A program made the translations under genes and the position numbers. Below the pieces are notes generated by a model. That model saw nothing but the letters and a program-made list of their open reading frames with translations. It made no database searches and was not told the DNA's origin. 64,000 nt of DNA from assembly GCF_036365825.1 (NCBI RefSeq), contig NZ_CP142675.1, positions 2,116,501 through 2,180,500 of the forward strand. The letters run 5' to 3'. Source of the stretch: Qipengyuania sp. HL-TH1. GTDB lineage: Bacteria > Pseudomonadota > Alphaproteobacteria > Sphingomonadales > Sphingomonadaceae. Positions 17,305-27,227 of the stretch are shown one piece after another. The first letter of the stretch is position 1, and every line of letters starts with the position of its first letter.

Positions 17305-18726
17305 ATGAAGATCAAGGCAATCGTGGCGGCAGGTGCGCTGGCCATGGCAGGGCAGGCAGCGGCGGACGATCATGCGCCGCGCGACCTGACTGCGCATGAG
17401 CAGCGCGTTTACGACATCTACCGCGATATCATCGCCTTCCGCACGGCGGCAGGTCACGGGCAGATGGACGAGATGGTCGCCTATCTTACCGACCGACTGA
17501 CGGCAGCCGGCTTTGCCGAAGAGAATCTGCTGGTCACCGATTACGACAGCGAAGGCGATCCGACGCAGGGGTTGGTCGTGCGCTACCGCGGCGACGGGTC
17601 TGCCGGCGCGAAGCCGATCGTCATGCTCGCGCATATGGATGTGGTCGACGCCCTGCCCGAAGACTGGGAGCGCGATCCCTTCGCGCTGGTCGAGGACGAA
17701 GGCTATTTCTTCGGCCGCGGGACGCAGGACAACAAATACGGGGTCGCCAATCTCACCGGCACCTTTATCCGGCTGAAGGAAGAGGGTTGGACGCCCAGCC
17801 GCGACCTCTATCTGGTTTTCTCGGGCGACGAGGAAACGGGCATGGTCTCCACCCGCGCGCAGGCTCGGTGGGTCGCCGACAATGTCGACCCCGCCTATAT
17901 CCTCAACTCCGACGCCGGCGGGATCGGGCTGGCGGACGATTTCTCGCCGCTCGCGCAGCAGGTGCAGCTGGCCGAGAAGACCTATGTCACTTTCGATGTC
18001 ACCGCGACCAATCCCGGCGGGCATTCCTCGCGCCCGCGCAGTGACAATGCGATTTATGACCTCGCGGGCGCGCTGACGCGAATTGCGCAGCACCAGTTCC
18101 CCGTGCGCGAGAGCGAGCTGACGCGCAGCTATTTCGGCGCGCTGGGCCAGAGCATTCCGGGCGAGCTGGGCGCGGCCATGCGGACCTTCGCCGCCGATCC
18201 CGCCGATGACAGCGCAATCGCGCTGATCAGCGCCGATCCGGGCTATGTCGGCACGCTGCGCACGACCTGCGTGGCGACCATGCTCGACGCCGGCCATGCC
18301 GAAAACGCGCTGCCGCAATCGGCCAGCGCCGCCGTCAATTGCCGGGTCTTCCCGGGCGAAGGCGTGGAATCGGTCAAGGCCGCGCTGGAGCAGGCGATCG
18401 GCAATGAAGCGATCACCGTGACGCAGCGCGCCGAGGCGACCGAAAGCCCGATGAGCACCTTTCCCGGCGAGGTCCGCAATGCGCTGGCCAAATCGCTCAC
18501 CGCGCGGTTCGGGCAGGCGATCCCGATGATCCCGACGATGTCTTCAGGCGGCACCGACGGCATGCATTACCGCGCGCTGGGGTACGATACGGTGGCCATC
18601 GGCGCAGGCGCGAGCCGACCGCAGGACATCTATGCGCATGGCCTCAACGAGCGGATGCGGGCCGATGCCTTCTATGCCGGGCTCGACCACTGGAGTATCG
18701 TGCTGAAGGAACTGGCGGGCAGCTAG
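17305..18726 (+). CDS. Secreted M20-family metallopeptidase
   Basis: 473 residues with a signal peptide (MKIKAIVAAGALAMAGQAAA), so probably periplasmic. The dinuclear zinc site is readable: His110 and Asp112 in LAHMDVVD, the bridging Asp in GRGTQDNKYG, Glu-Glu in SGDEETGM, and a late His in SGGTDGMHYRALG. The dimerisation or lid domain lies in between (about 215-340). Members are aminopeptidases or carboxypeptidases with various substrates; specificity here is unknown. The stop overlaps the tail of the convergent minus-strand gene at 18723. Confidence 0.9.
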   Translation: MKIKAIVAAGALAMAGQAAADDHAPRDLTAHEQRVYDIYRDIIAFRTAAGHGQMDEMVAYLTDRLTAAGFAEENLLVTDYDSEGDPTQGLVVRYRGDGSAGAKPIVMLAHMDVVDALPEDWERDPFALVEDEGYFFGRGTQDNKYGVANLTGTFIRLKEEGWTPSRDLYLVFSGDEETGMVSTRAQARWVADNVDPAYILNSDAGGIGLADDFSPLAQQVQLAEKTYVTFDVTATNPGGHSSRPRSDNAIYDLAGALTRIAQHQFPVRESELTRSYFGALGQSIPGELGAAMRTFAADPADDSAIALISADPGYVGTLRTTCVATMLDAGHAENALPQSASAAVNCRVFPGEGVESVKAALEQAIGNEAITVTQRAEATESPMSTFPGEVRNALAKSLTARFGQAIPMIPTMSSGGTDGMHYRALGYDTVAIGAGASRPQDIYAHGLNERMRADAFYAGLDHWSIVLKELAGS

Positions 18727-19142
18727 AACAGCTCGTTGGCGGCAGGCCGCGCGGTGAAGCTGCCGAGCGTGAGCTGGCGCTGGTGCCCGAGCAGTCCGCT
18801 GCTCGCGATCTCGAACGGGACCAGCACATCGGCTGCATAATTGGCCGCGCGCAGGCGGACTTCGATCGTCGCGGCGTCGGTCCGGTGACGAACGATGGCG
18901 GCGGCGCGGATCGTCCCGTCGGCCGCGCGCGGACGGATCACATCGGCGAGCCGGTCGAGCACGCCCTGCGCGCCTTCGATGGCACCCGTCTCGAGCACCG
19001 CGACATTCTGGATCGCGCCATTGGCGCGCAATTCGAACACCAGCGGGAAGAACGTCCCGTCCTTTTCGATCCGGGCGATCGCGGCTTCGAGCGCGGCGGT
19101 GAAGAGCGCATCGAGCCGTGCCTGGTCGATGCCCGCAGCCAA
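18723..19142 (-). CDS. Hypothetical protein following N-carbamoylputrescine amidase
   Basis: 139 residues, family not recognised. It starts with TTG at 19142, two bases after the stop of the amidase gene, with GAGGA nine bases ahead of the TTG; no ATG or GTG in frame fits. The sequence is soluble and looks like an alternating strand/helix single domain: FFPLVFELRANGAIQNVAVL, then IRAAAIVRHRTDAATIEVRL. No signal peptide, membrane helix or metal motif is visible. Tight spacing implies co-expression with aguB. Confidence 0.6.
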   Translation of the reverse strand: MAAGIDQARLDALFTAALEAAIARIEKDGTFFPLVFELRANGAIQNVAVLETGAIEGAQGVLDRLADVIRPRAADGTIRAAAIVRHRTDAATIEVRLRAANYAADVLVPFEIASSGLLGHQRQLTLGSFTARPAANELF

Positions 19143-19144
19143 GC

Positions 19145-20008
19145 TCAGATATCCTCGCTGATGCGCCCGTAGAGCTGCGGGCGGCGGTCGCGGAAGAAGC
19201 CCATCCCCGCCCGGTGTTTGCGCGCGCGGTCGAGATCGAGCGTGGCGGTCAGCACCCCTTCGCTCGACCCGCCGAATTCCGCGACCAGATCGCCCCATTC
19301 GTCGCTGATGAAGCTGTGGCCATAGAAGCTCTGCTGGCGATCGGCGGGGCCTTCGTGCCCGATCCGGTTGGCGGCGCAGACGGGCATGCAGTTGGACACC
19401 GCATGGCCGATCATCGCACGGCGCCACATGCGGCTGGTGTCGAGATCGGCGTCATAGGGTTCGGAGCCGATGGCGGTGGGATAGAACAGCACTTCGGCTC
19501 CCTTGAGCGCCATCACCCGCGCGCATTCTGGATACCACTGGTCCCAGCAGATCCCCACGCCGACGCGCGTGCCGAACACGTCCCACACCTTGAACCCGTC
19601 ATTGCCCGGGCGGAAATAGTACTTCTCTTCGTAGCCCGGGCCGTCGGGGATGTGGCTCTTGCGATAGGTCCCCATGATGGCACCATCGGGTCCGATCATC
19701 GCCAGCGTGTTGTAATAGTGCTGCCCGTCGCGTTCGAAGAAGCTGGTCGGGATCGCCACGCCGAGCTTGGCCGCCAGTTCCTGCATTGCCTGCACGCTCG
19801 GGCTTTCGAACGTGGGATGCGCGAGGTCGAACAGCTCTTCCTCTTCCGTCCGGCAGAAATACTCGCCCGCGAACAGTTCGGGCGGCAGGATCACCTGCGC
19901 GCCCTTGCCCGCGGCCTCTTCGACAAGCGCGGACACGGCAGCGATGTTGTCGGCCGGCTCGGGGCGGGCGAGCGGCAATTGCAGGACGGCGACGGACAGC
20001 TTTCTCAT
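19145..20008 (-). CDS. aguB: N-carbamoylputrescine amidase (nitrilase superfamily)
   Basis: 287 residues. The nitrilase-fold catalytic triad is visible: Glu in LPPELFAGEYF, Lys in YRKSHIPDGPGY, and nucleophile Cys154 in VGICWDQWYPE, the last being the AguB-type signature. It hydrolyses N-carbamoylputrescine to putrescine, CO2 and ammonia. The partner agmatine deiminase (aguA) is not adjacent. ATG 20008 is chosen since the frame upstream runs into noncoding sequence; the hypothetical gene at 18723 follows after two bases. Confidence 0.93.
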   Translation of the reverse strand: MRKLSVAVLQLPLARPEPADNIAAVSALVEEAAGKGAQVILPPELFAGEYFCRTEEEELFDLAHPTFESPSVQAMQELAAKLGVAIPTSFFERDGQHYYNTLAMIGPDGAIMGTYRKSHIPDGPGYEEKYYFRPGNDGFKVWDVFGTRVGVGICWDQWYPECARVMALKGAEVLFYPTAIGSEPYDADLDTSRMWRRAMIGHAVSNCMPVCAANRIGHEGPADRQQSFYGHSFISDEWGDLVAEFGGSSEGVLTATLDLDRARKHRAGMGFFRDRRPQLYGRISEDI

Positions 20009-20046
20009 GCGCGCGAGATAGGCAGCCGCCGCCGTCCAGACAATGG

Positions 20047-20871
20047 TTACTGCGCCTTGCGGAACAGCAGCGTCATGCGGTCGCTTTCGCCGATGGCTTC
20101 GTATTTCGCGCGGTCCTGGTCGCCGTAACGCAGCACCGGCGGCAGCGTCCACACGCCGCCTTCCCAGTTCGCAGGGTCGTTCGGATTGGCGTTGATCTCG
20201 CTCTCACCGGCCAGTTCGAAGCCGTTGGCGGCGAAGATCGCGACGACATCCTGCTTGCGCATGTAGCCGCGCTGGCGCGCGCCGTAATCGTCGTAGCTTG
20301 CGCCTTCGGGCGCGCGGTGCTGGACCACGCCGACCATGCCGTCGTCCTTGAGCATCATGCGCGCAGCCTTGAGCACATCGTCCGCCGCATTGCCCATGTT
20401 CAGCCCGTGCATCGAGCGGAAGATCAGCACGCGGTCGACCGTGCCGGCGAGGTCTTCGGGCATCTCGTCGATCTCGAACGCAGTCACCGCATCCGCCTCA
20501 ACACCGGTCATTTCGGCGACTTCGGCCTTGAACCGTTCGGTCCAGCCCTTCGCGCGCGCTTCCTGCGCCCGGCTGTTGTAGGTGCCGCCATCGCTATCCT
20601 GATCGAAGGCGATATATTTGCCCGAAGAGTGCAGATAGGGCGCGAGCACGCGCGTGTACCAGCCGCCGCCCGGGCCGTATTCGGCCACGGTCATATCGGG
20701 CGCGACCTGGAAGAATTCGAGCGTTTCGGCGGGGTTGCGGTACTGGTCGCGCGCGCGGTCGTCATCGCGCACATCGGCTGCCAGCACGGTTTCGAGATCG
20801 GCGGCGTGGTTGTCGGCAGCGAGCGGTGACGCGACGAGAGCGGCAACGGCGGCAGTCAGCATAAGACGCAT
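20047..20871 (-). CDS. Exported class I SAM-dependent methyltransferase-like protein
   Basis: 274 residues. A signal peptide ([21 protein letters not shown]) precedes a Rossmann-type methyltransferase with motif [15 protein letters not shown] and a central [14 protein letters not shown]. The start has a near-perfect ribosome site (GAGGAGG). It belongs to the predicted-methyltransferase group COG4798, whose periplasmic placement is odd because SAM is not expected there; substrate and activity are unknown. It is divergent from msrA across 103 bases. Confidence 0.82.
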   Translation of the reverse strand: MRLMLTAAVAALVASPLAADNHAADLETVLAADVRDDDRARDQYRNPAETLEFFQVAPDMTVAEYGPGGGWYTRVLAPYLHSSGKYIAFDQDSDGGTYNSRAQEARAKGWTERFKAEVAEMTGVEADAVTAFEIDEMPEDLAGTVDRVLIFRSMHGLNMGNAADDVLKAARMMLKDDGMVGVVQHRAPEGASYDDYGARQRGYMRKQDVVAIFAANGFELAGESEINANPNDPANWEGGVWTLPPVLRYGDQDRAKYEAIGESDRMTLLFRKAQ

Positions 20872-20974
20872 GGAAATCCTCCTCAATTCATCCGGCAGTG
20901 TTCTGGACCTGCCGCGGGTGGATGACAAGGCGAAGACGGCTTCCTATCTGCTGGGCACAAGGAGATTGACGAGT

Positions 20975-21511
20975 ATGGCTCAACAACAGGCGATCGTTGC
21001 CGGCGGATGTTTCTGGTGCACCGAAGCGGTGATGAAAGACGTGATCGGCGTCAGCGCAGTGGAAAGCGGCTATATCGGCGGGCACCAGCCCAATCCGACC
21101 TACAAGGAAGTCTGCACCGGCAATACCGGCCATGCCGAGGGCGTGCGCGTGACCTTCGACGATGCGCAGATCACGTTGGCGCAGCTCTACGATGTGTTCC
21201 TGGGCACGCATGACCCGACCCAGCTTAACCGGCAGGGCAACGATGTCGGCACGCAATACCGCAGCGCGATCTTCCCGCTCGACGGGCAGGAAGACGAAGC
21301 GCGCGCGGCGATCGCGCGCTGGAACGACGAACACCCGGGCCAGCAAGCGGTCACCACGATCGAAAGCGGCGAATGGTATCCGGGCGAGGATTACCATCAG
21401 GAATATTGGGAAGGCGAAGGCCAGCGCAATCCCTATTGCCAGGCGGTGATCCCGCCCAAGCTGATGAAGCTGCGCAGGAGCTTCCAGAAATACCTCAAGC
21501 AAGACGCCTGA
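20975..21511 (+). CDS. msrA: Peptide-methionine (S)-S-oxide reductase
   Basis: 178 residues. The catalytic cysteine is in [11 protein letters not shown], and the family motifs [18 protein letters not shown] and YHQEYW are intact. It repairs S-methionine sulfoxide in proteins. ATG 20975 is preceded by AAGGAG; the open frame extends upstream only through noncoding sequence. A separate msrB (R-epimer enzyme) lies at 39034. Confidence 0.95.
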   Translation: MAQQQAIVAGGCFWCTEAVMKDVIGVSAVESGYIGGHQPNPTYKEVCTGNTGHAEGVRVTFDDAQITLAQLYDVFLGTHDPTQLNRQGNDVGTQYRSAIFPLDGQEDEARAAIARWNDEHPGQQAVTTIESGEWYPGEDYHQEYWEGEGQRNPYCQAVIPPKLMKLRRSFQKYLKQDA

Positions 21512-21622
21512 GGAAAAGTCCCGCGGGTCCCTGGGGCGATTTCGTGATCGGGATTGGGCCGCGCGGCATCCGACCCGCGCGGGTCATTGTGGGAAAGCGC
21601 GCAAGCTGCAATTGTCGGCGTC

Positions 21623-22480
21623 ATGCCGGGAGCACCGACCAAGGCCCTCACCAGCGACCATGTCGTCCATGATGACGGCAGTGTCGCGTTCGCCTGTTCG
21701 CAGGACGATGCGCTGTGGCCGTGGACGGTGATCGGTCCGCACCACCCGGGTGCGATCCAGGCGGCGAGTTACTGGCTCAGCGTCGAATGCGCCATGGCGC
21801 TGGGCGGGTGGGACCCGGACAAATGGTCGGCGCTGACCTGGACCCGCTGGAGCTGCGGCGAGCCCGGCGCCGGGCGCATGGCCCGCGGTCGCTACGAACG
21901 GACAAGAATCGAAGGCAAGGAAAGCTTCTCGATCCAGCTCTACGATGCGCAGGACGCGCCGATCTGCCGCCTCGATGGGCGCGGCGTGGTGTTCCGCACA
22001 CGCGATTTCGCCCAGTGGCGCAGCAGTGCCAAGGACCGCGGGGAGCAGCTGCGATCGGACCGCTTCGCCTATGCCGGGCACGAGGCGCTGGGGATTGCGC
22101 CGGGAGAACTCCCTTTCCTCGGCCCGCTCGACGGCAGTGCCGGCAGCGCCGCCACCGGCCTGCTCGACCACGCCAATGCCATGCCGCCCGCCCATCCCTG
22201 GCTCGACGGCTCGGGCGACCATGTGAACTCGGCGCATCTGGCCGAAGTCGCCCGGCAATTCGTCAGCCTGCTGTGCGCGGGCCAGCCGTTCCGCGTGACC
22301 GCCGCCGAGATGCGCTTCGACCGCTATGTCGAACTGGGTGTGCCCTTCACGGTCGAGCGGACCGAGGGCGATGACGAAACCGCGGTGGACATGGCCATTC
22401 GCCAGTCCGGCCGCGTCTGTACACAGATATCGTATCGGATCTCTCCGGAAGATCCGGAGACCGGGAAAAGACAGATCTAG
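21623..22480 (+). CDS. Uncharacterised protein with possible tandem hotdog-like halves
   Basis: 285 residues, soluble, no signal peptide. I do not recognise the family with certainty. The two halves share a faint pattern: LTSDHVVHDDG with HHPGAIQAASYWLSVECAMA in the first, and SGDHVNSAHLAEVARQFVSL in the second, followed by strand-rich sequence. That resembles the hydrophobic-helix/beta arrangement of hotdog-fold proteins such as AfsA-type domains. If right, it may act on an acyl thioester. ATG 21623 fits the start of recognisable composition. The next gene begins 75 bases on. Confidence 0.5.
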   Translation: MPGAPTKALTSDHVVHDDGSVAFACSQDDALWPWTVIGPHHPGAIQAASYWLSVECAMALGGWDPDKWSALTWTRWSCGEPGAGRMARGRYERTRIEGKESFSIQLYDAQDAPICRLDGRGVVFRTRDFAQWRSSAKDRGEQLRSDRFAYAGHEALGIAPGELPFLGPLDGSAGSAATGLLDHANAMPPAHPWLDGSGDHVNSAHLAEVARQFVSLLCAGQPFRVTAAEMRFDRYVELGVPFTVERTEGDDETAVDMAIRQSGRVCTQISYRISPEDPETGKRQI

Positions 22481-22554
22481 TCTTGGCGAAACAGCAGGTT
22501 GCAAAGACCGCCCCCAGAAGACAAAGTCTTGAGGTCAAACTGGGGGTCGGCAAA

Positions 22555-24241
22555 ATGTATAGACTATTCGCTGCTGCAACACTTCTGATCGCGGCACCGC
22601 TTTCCGCACAGCAAGTCCACGAGCAGCAGGCGGCCTTCGACGCTGCGGTTCTGAGCGACCGGGAGCTGATCGCAGAGGCGCAGGCCAATCGCTGGCTCGA
22701 ACAGCCCTGCGATATCGGCGTTCCCCTGTTCGGCGAGATTTTGGAACGAGGCCTCGGCGACACACATGTCGCGCGGGCTCAACTCTTCGCGGGCGCCCTG
22801 TGCGATGATGAACGCGACGATTATGCAGCGGGTATGGCCAAGGTCCGCCAGCTCGAGGCGGGCTGGCCGGACTTCGACTTTACCGATCTCGGCCTGTATT
22901 TCGCTGTTCGCTCGAACAATGCGGCCGAGTATCTTTCTCGCATGCGGGCGCTCGACAATGGCCAGCTTGGGGAGTTCGAACCACAAAGATTCTGGCAAGG
23001 CTTCCGCATGGTTCGTGACCAGGGTGCCGAAGACCGCTTCGATGACATCATGCTGGAGTGGATCGATGCCCGGCGTCTCGCATACCTACCGGCGGATTTG
23101 CACGCCGGGGTAGCCATGGCTGCGCTCAGCGCGGCGATCCGGCATGGCCGCACGGAGATGGCTCCACAATTGCTCGCGACCATCCGCTCTCCCGCTGATT
23201 ACCTGACCTTGCTGTCCATGCGGGAATATGAAGCGATCTGGCCTTTCGCGGCAGAACGGGCCGGCCCCAATCTCGAGGCCATAACGGATGAGTATGTGTT
23301 CTGGGCCAGCGCGCGTCTTGAAAACCACCCCAGCGATCGCGATCGATTCTCGGACGCAGCCCACGCCCTTCATTATGCGGGACGATTCGAAGAGGCGATT
23401 GCGCTTGCACGCCAGTGGCGCGAGCGGGATGGGTCTATGGCTTCGATCGAGGAGGGCGATGGCTGGACCCTCAATATCGAAGCCTACGCCAACGACGCAC
23501 TGGGACGCCGCGACGAGGCCGACCGGATTTTCGACCAGCTGGCCGCGCTGGACCCGGAGGAACATCCATGGGTCGTCAATTTCGTGATCAACCGGGCATC
23601 GCGCCTCGTCGGTCATGAGCGCTGGGAAGACGGGCTCGAAGCCGCCTCGCTTGCGCGCCGTGTCGCCGACAGCTGGGGATCGCAATACGCACGGATGATC
23701 ATAGCCCGCGATCACACTTGCGCGCTGGCGGCTCTTGATCGTGCGGATGAGATCGCTCCCGAATTGGCATTTCTGCGCGAAAACAAGGCGGAATCCTACA
23801 CACTCGCCGCGCAGGCGCTGCTCTGTGTCGGAGAACGCGCCGAAGCCGTCGATCTGCTGCTTGAAGGGATCGCCGACGAACCGAACCGCAGTCAGGTTCT
23901 GGGGGCTTGCAGCCGAGCACCTTCGACCTGTTCTATACGCCGTCTAAATTGCCGCATCCGGTCGAGTTGCTCGACGAAAGCGCCGAGTTGCAGGCAGCCT
24001 TCGAGCAATATGCGCGCGTCATCCCGGAGGAGTTCACGCCGACTGCATCGATCCTCGCGAACCGCTGAGCGTCCTTCGAGGCCTTCGCGCCCGCGCGCGA
24101 GGAACACCGCTGCTAAGTTCACCTCCTCGGCTTTGGTGCGGACCCGACCTTCTTTGGCAGCATCGCTAGCTGTGCGAGGATGCAACTGGGCCAGTCGGGG
24201 CGCGACTGCACCTCGATCGACTATCGCATCGCCGGGATCTA
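22555..24241 (+). pseudogene. Secreted helical-repeat (TPR-like) protein, frameshifted and interrupted at its 3' end
   Basis: The gene starts at ATG 22555 with signal peptide MYRLFAAATLLIAAPLSAQQ and reads about 450 residues of helix-pair sequence such as HYAGRFEEAIALARQW and DALGRRDEADRIFDQLAAL, typical of TPR-type solenoids. Near 23900, at a run of five G, the frame changes: the original frame turns into Arg/Ser-rich nonsense, while the -1 frame continues with plausible protein (QPSTFDLFYTPSKLPHPVEL). That frame then meets TGA at 24066 and TAA at 24114 but keeps coding-like sequence (DPTFFGSIASCARMQLGQSG) up to TAG 24239-24241. One indel plus two stops suggests a decaying gene; the last part might also be a separate remnant. 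Base composition is lower in GC than the neighbours. Confidence 0.65.
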
Positions 24242-24340
24242 GCCGCCGGTCGGGGTGACTGGGTCGGTCATCGAACTGGGCTTTGCTTTTGCGGCCATGA
24301 CCTCTGGGTGCCATTTATCTCTTTCCTGCAGGAGCTTACC

Positions 24341-25726
24341 TTGCCCACAGTCCCGCGTTTCCTGGTCGCACTGACCGCCTTCATCCTTCCCCATGCCGGA
24401 CAGGCGCAGATGGGCGGCGATGGGGCGGAGGCGGAATTTGCGACGTGCGCGGACGCGGGTGCGAACCCCGCGCTCGCCGGCACGCAATGCGCGCTCGTAT
24501 CGACCCCGCTCGACCATGCGGCACCCGCGCAGGGCGCGATCGACCTGTTCGTGCGCAAGTTTCCCGCACGCGGACCCACGCAAGGCGAACTCTGGCTGAT
24601 CGCCGGCGGGCCGGGGGAATCGGGCGCTTCCTTCTATCCCTTCATCGATACGCTGCGCGCGGCAGCCCCGGGCTTCGACCTCATCGTGCCCGATCACCGC
24701 GGCACCGGCTATTCGGCGCGGCTGTGCCCGGCCGAGGAAAGTGCGCAAAGCGATGGCGGGATGGCTTTGGAAGGGGCCGAATGGGGGAGCTGTATCGGTT
24801 CGATGCATGCCGATCCGCAGCGCACGCAATCCTTCACCATCACCAATGCCGCGCATGACATCACGCTGTTGATGGACGAGTTGGGCAGCGCAGACCGGCG
24901 CTATCTCTATGGCGTTTCCTACGGCACGCAGCTGGTCCTGCGCACGCTGGCGGTCGCCCCGCCCGCATCGCTCGACGGAGTGATCCTCGATTCGCTCGTT
25001 CCCGCGGATGACGATATGCGCCACGACCTCAGCCGCCGCTCGCAGGTCACCGACACGATCGGGCGGCGGGTGCTGCGGCAATGCGATGCACGCGCCGAGT
25101 GCAGCCGGTATTTCGACCGCCCGCTGGAACAGGCCGTGGCCGACCTGCTCGCCGATCCCGAACTGTCGGAGCCGCTTGGCGCGAACCCGAAATATCTGCT
25201 CGCGGCGCTGATCGACTTTCCCGAGACGCGCGCGATCCTGCCCTATGTGATTGCCGACCTGCACCGCGGCGAGACTGCCTGGCTGGACCATGCCAAAGCG
25301 CAGCTGGGCGCCATACAGGCGCGGTTCGCGGCGTTTCCGCAATTCGGGTCCTCGATCCCGCTGGTCAGCCTGATCAGCCGGTCGGAGAACAATCGCCGTC
25401 CCGATCTGACCGCCGAGATGATCGCCGAAGAGGAGGCCGGACTGCTCTTCGCCAGTCCGCTGCCCCGCCATCTGCTGCCGGGCGGGTTCCCGACTTACGA
25501 TCCCGGCGAGGCGCTGGGACGGATGCCCGCGAGCCTTCCGCCCACGCTGGTGCTGCAGGGCCAGCTCGACCCCAAGACCGCCTATGACGGCGCGGCTGCC
25601 TATGTCGACCGGCTCGGCGCGCGCGGCGAGATTACCTTGTCCGCCAGCGCCACCGCGCCGCATTATCTGCTGATGACCGATCCGGATTTCTTCGTCACCG
25701 AAGTCGGTGCGTTCATCGGCGAATGA
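24341..25726 (+). CDS. Secreted alpha/beta hydrolase, peptidase S33/TAP type
   Basis: 461 residues from a TTG start at 24341 that has AGGAG seven bases upstream; the alternative GTG at 24308 lacks one. A signal peptide (FLVALTAFILPHAGQAQ) is followed by an alpha/beta fold: oxyanion segment IAGGPGESGASFY, the PDHRGTGYSARL motif of prolyl-iminopeptidase relatives, and nucleophile Ser in YGVSYGTQLVL. A C-terminal TAP-like part has LVLQGQLDPKTAY (acid) and APHYLL (His). It should cleave peptides or esters outside the cytoplasm; substrate unknown. It meets rsmB tail to tail with no gap. Confidence 0.87.
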   Translation: MPTVPRFLVALTAFILPHAGQAQMGGDGAEAEFATCADAGANPALAGTQCALVSTPLDHAAPAQGAIDLFVRKFPARGPTQGELWLIAGGPGESGASFYPFIDTLRAAAPGFDLIVPDHRGTGYSARLCPAEESAQSDGGMALEGAEWGSCIGSMHADPQRTQSFTITNAAHDITLLMDELGSADRRYLYGVSYGTQLVLRTLAVAPPASLDGVILDSLVPADDDMRHDLSRRSQVTDTIGRRVLRQCDARAECSRYFDRPLEQAVADLLADPELSEPLGANPKYLLAALIDFPETRAILPYVIADLHRGETAWLDHAKAQLGAIQARFAAFPQFGSSIPLVSLISRSENNRRPDLTAEMIAEEEAGLLFASPLPRHLLPGGFPTYDPGEALGRMPASLPPTLVLQGQLDPKTAYDGAAAYVDRLGARGEITLSASATAPHYLLMTDPDFFVTEVGAFIGE

Positions 25727-26965
25727 TCAGGCCCCGCGTCGCCAGCGGGCGATGAAGAACCCGTCGAGACCGCCCGCGTCCACGAGCATGCCGGGATCGG
25801 TACGGATCCAGCCCTCGGCAGTGGCCGCCAGCCCTGCCGGCAATTCGTCCGGCGAGACGGCGAGCGTGGGCATGGTGACGGCGCCCGTCTGGTCCTCGCC
25901 CTCCTCGCGTTCGAGCGAACAGGTCGCATAGACCAGCGTCCCGCCGGGCTTGAGCCAGCCCTGCGCCTGCTGCAGCAGCGCGGTATGGAGCTCGGCCATT
26001 TCCTCGATCTGCCGTGCGCCGATCCGGTGCAGGACATCGGGATGGCGGCGCGCGGTGCCGGTGGCGGTGCAGGGCGCGTCGAGCAGGATGGCATCGTACT
26101 GGTGCTTGGGCTCCCATTTCAGCGCATCGGCGCGCACGGTATTGGCCTTCAGCCCCGTGCGCTTGAGGTTCGCCTTGAGCAGGTCGAGCCGGCGCTTGGA
26201 AATATCGAGCGCGGTGACCTGCCAGCCCTGCGCCGCCAGCTGCAGCGTCTTGCCCCCGGGCGCAGCGCACAGGTCGAGCACATGGCGCCCCTCCCCCTGT
26301 CCCAGCAGCCGCGCGGGCAGCGCCGCAGCAAGGTCCTGCACCCACCACGCGCCCTCGGCAAAGCCGGGCAGCGTTTCGACACTCGCGCCGCGCGGGAGCC
26401 GCAGGTGGCCCGGCATCAGGCTGTCGGCGGCAAGCTGGACCTGCCAGTGCTCCGTTTCGGAAGGATCGCGCAGCGTGAGGTCGAGCGGCGGCGGTTCGGC
26501 GAGACCGGCGGCAATCGCCTCGGCCCGCTCGCCCCAGCGCGCCGCGACTTCGGCGGGCAGCGTCGGCGCGGCAGGCAGCGCCGCCTCGCGCTTGGTCAGT
26601 GTGGAGAATACGCCGTGCGCCAGCCGCCGCGGACCGCCCGCGAGCAAATCGAGCCCTGTCGCCACCACCGCATGCGGCGGCGTGCCCAGCCGCAGCCATT
26701 GCGCAAGCATCATCCGCAGCACCATGCGCGCCTTGGCATCGTGCGGCAGCGGCTTCTTGGTCGCGCTGTCGATCAGCGCATCGAGATCGACCAGCCAGCG
26801 GAGCACTTCGCTGGCGATGGCACGCGCGAGCGCCTTATCCTCGAACTTGCGCAGGTCCTTGGTGGCGCCGGCGAAGGCGATGTCGAGCGTCTCGCCGCGG
26901 CGGATTACGGCGTCGAGCAGGCGCAGCGCGGCACGGCGTGCGTGGATACCTTGGGGTTGGGCCAT
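25727..26965 (-). CDS. rsmB: 16S rRNA m5C967-type RNA methyltransferase
   Basis: 412 residues: an N-terminal NusB-like helical domain (about 1-140) and a C-terminal Nol1/Nop2/Sun domain. The SAM site is VLDLCAAPGGKTLQL, and the two catalytic cysteines are in LLDAPCTATGTARRHPD and VYATCSLEREEGED. ATG 26965 starts the NusB-like domain directly. It is divergent from the small SDH assembly gene across 55 bases. Confidence 0.93.
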   Translation of the reverse strand: MAQPQGIHARRAALRLLDAVIRRGETLDIAFAGATKDLRKFEDKALARAIASEVLRWLVDLDALIDSATKKPLPHDAKARMVLRMMLAQWLRLGTPPHAVVATGLDLLAGGPRRLAHGVFSTLTKREAALPAAPTLPAEVAARWGERAEAIAAGLAEPPPLDLTLRDPSETEHWQVQLAADSLMPGHLRLPRGASVETLPGFAEGAWWVQDLAAALPARLLGQGEGRHVLDLCAAPGGKTLQLAAQGWQVTALDISKRRLDLLKANLKRTGLKANTVRADALKWEPKHQYDAILLDAPCTATGTARRHPDVLHRIGARQIEEMAELHTALLQQAQGWLKPGGTLVYATCSLEREEGEDQTGAVTMPTLAVSPDELPAGLAATAEGWIRTDPGMLVDAGGLDGFFIARWRRGA

Positions 26966-27020
26966 GGCCGCGCCCCTACCCGCACTTGCACAAAGCCGCC
27001 AGCGGCATCATCTTGGCAGC

Positions 27021-27179
27021 ATGCCGAAACGCGCCACCACCCGCCCCGAAGGCTTCAAGAAGCCCGCTCACTGGACCAATGATACCCCGCCCGCGCCCCG
27101 GAAGGGCAGCGATGACGAGGACCTCAGCCCGACGCGCTATGGCGACTGGGTGAAAGACGGCATCGCCATCGATTTCTGA
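27021..27179 (+). CDS. DUF1674 protein, succinate dehydrogenase assembly factor 4 type
   Basis: 52 residues. The C-terminal signature SPTRYGDWVKDGIAIDF is that of DUF1674/SDHAF4, a small protein that in eukaryotes protects flavinylated SdhA before complex II assembly. The N-terminal part is basic and proline-rich. ATG 27021 leaves the whole domain. No sdh gene is nearby; pairing with rsmB in a divergent arrangement is common in related genomes as far as I recall. Confidence 0.88.
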   Translation: MPKRATTRPEGFKKPAHWTNDTPPAPRKGSDDEDLSPTRYGDWVKDGIAIDF

Positions 27180-27227
27180 GATTGCCGGTCATGGCGAGGA
27201 GCCCGAAGCCCCCCCGCGCAATGATTA

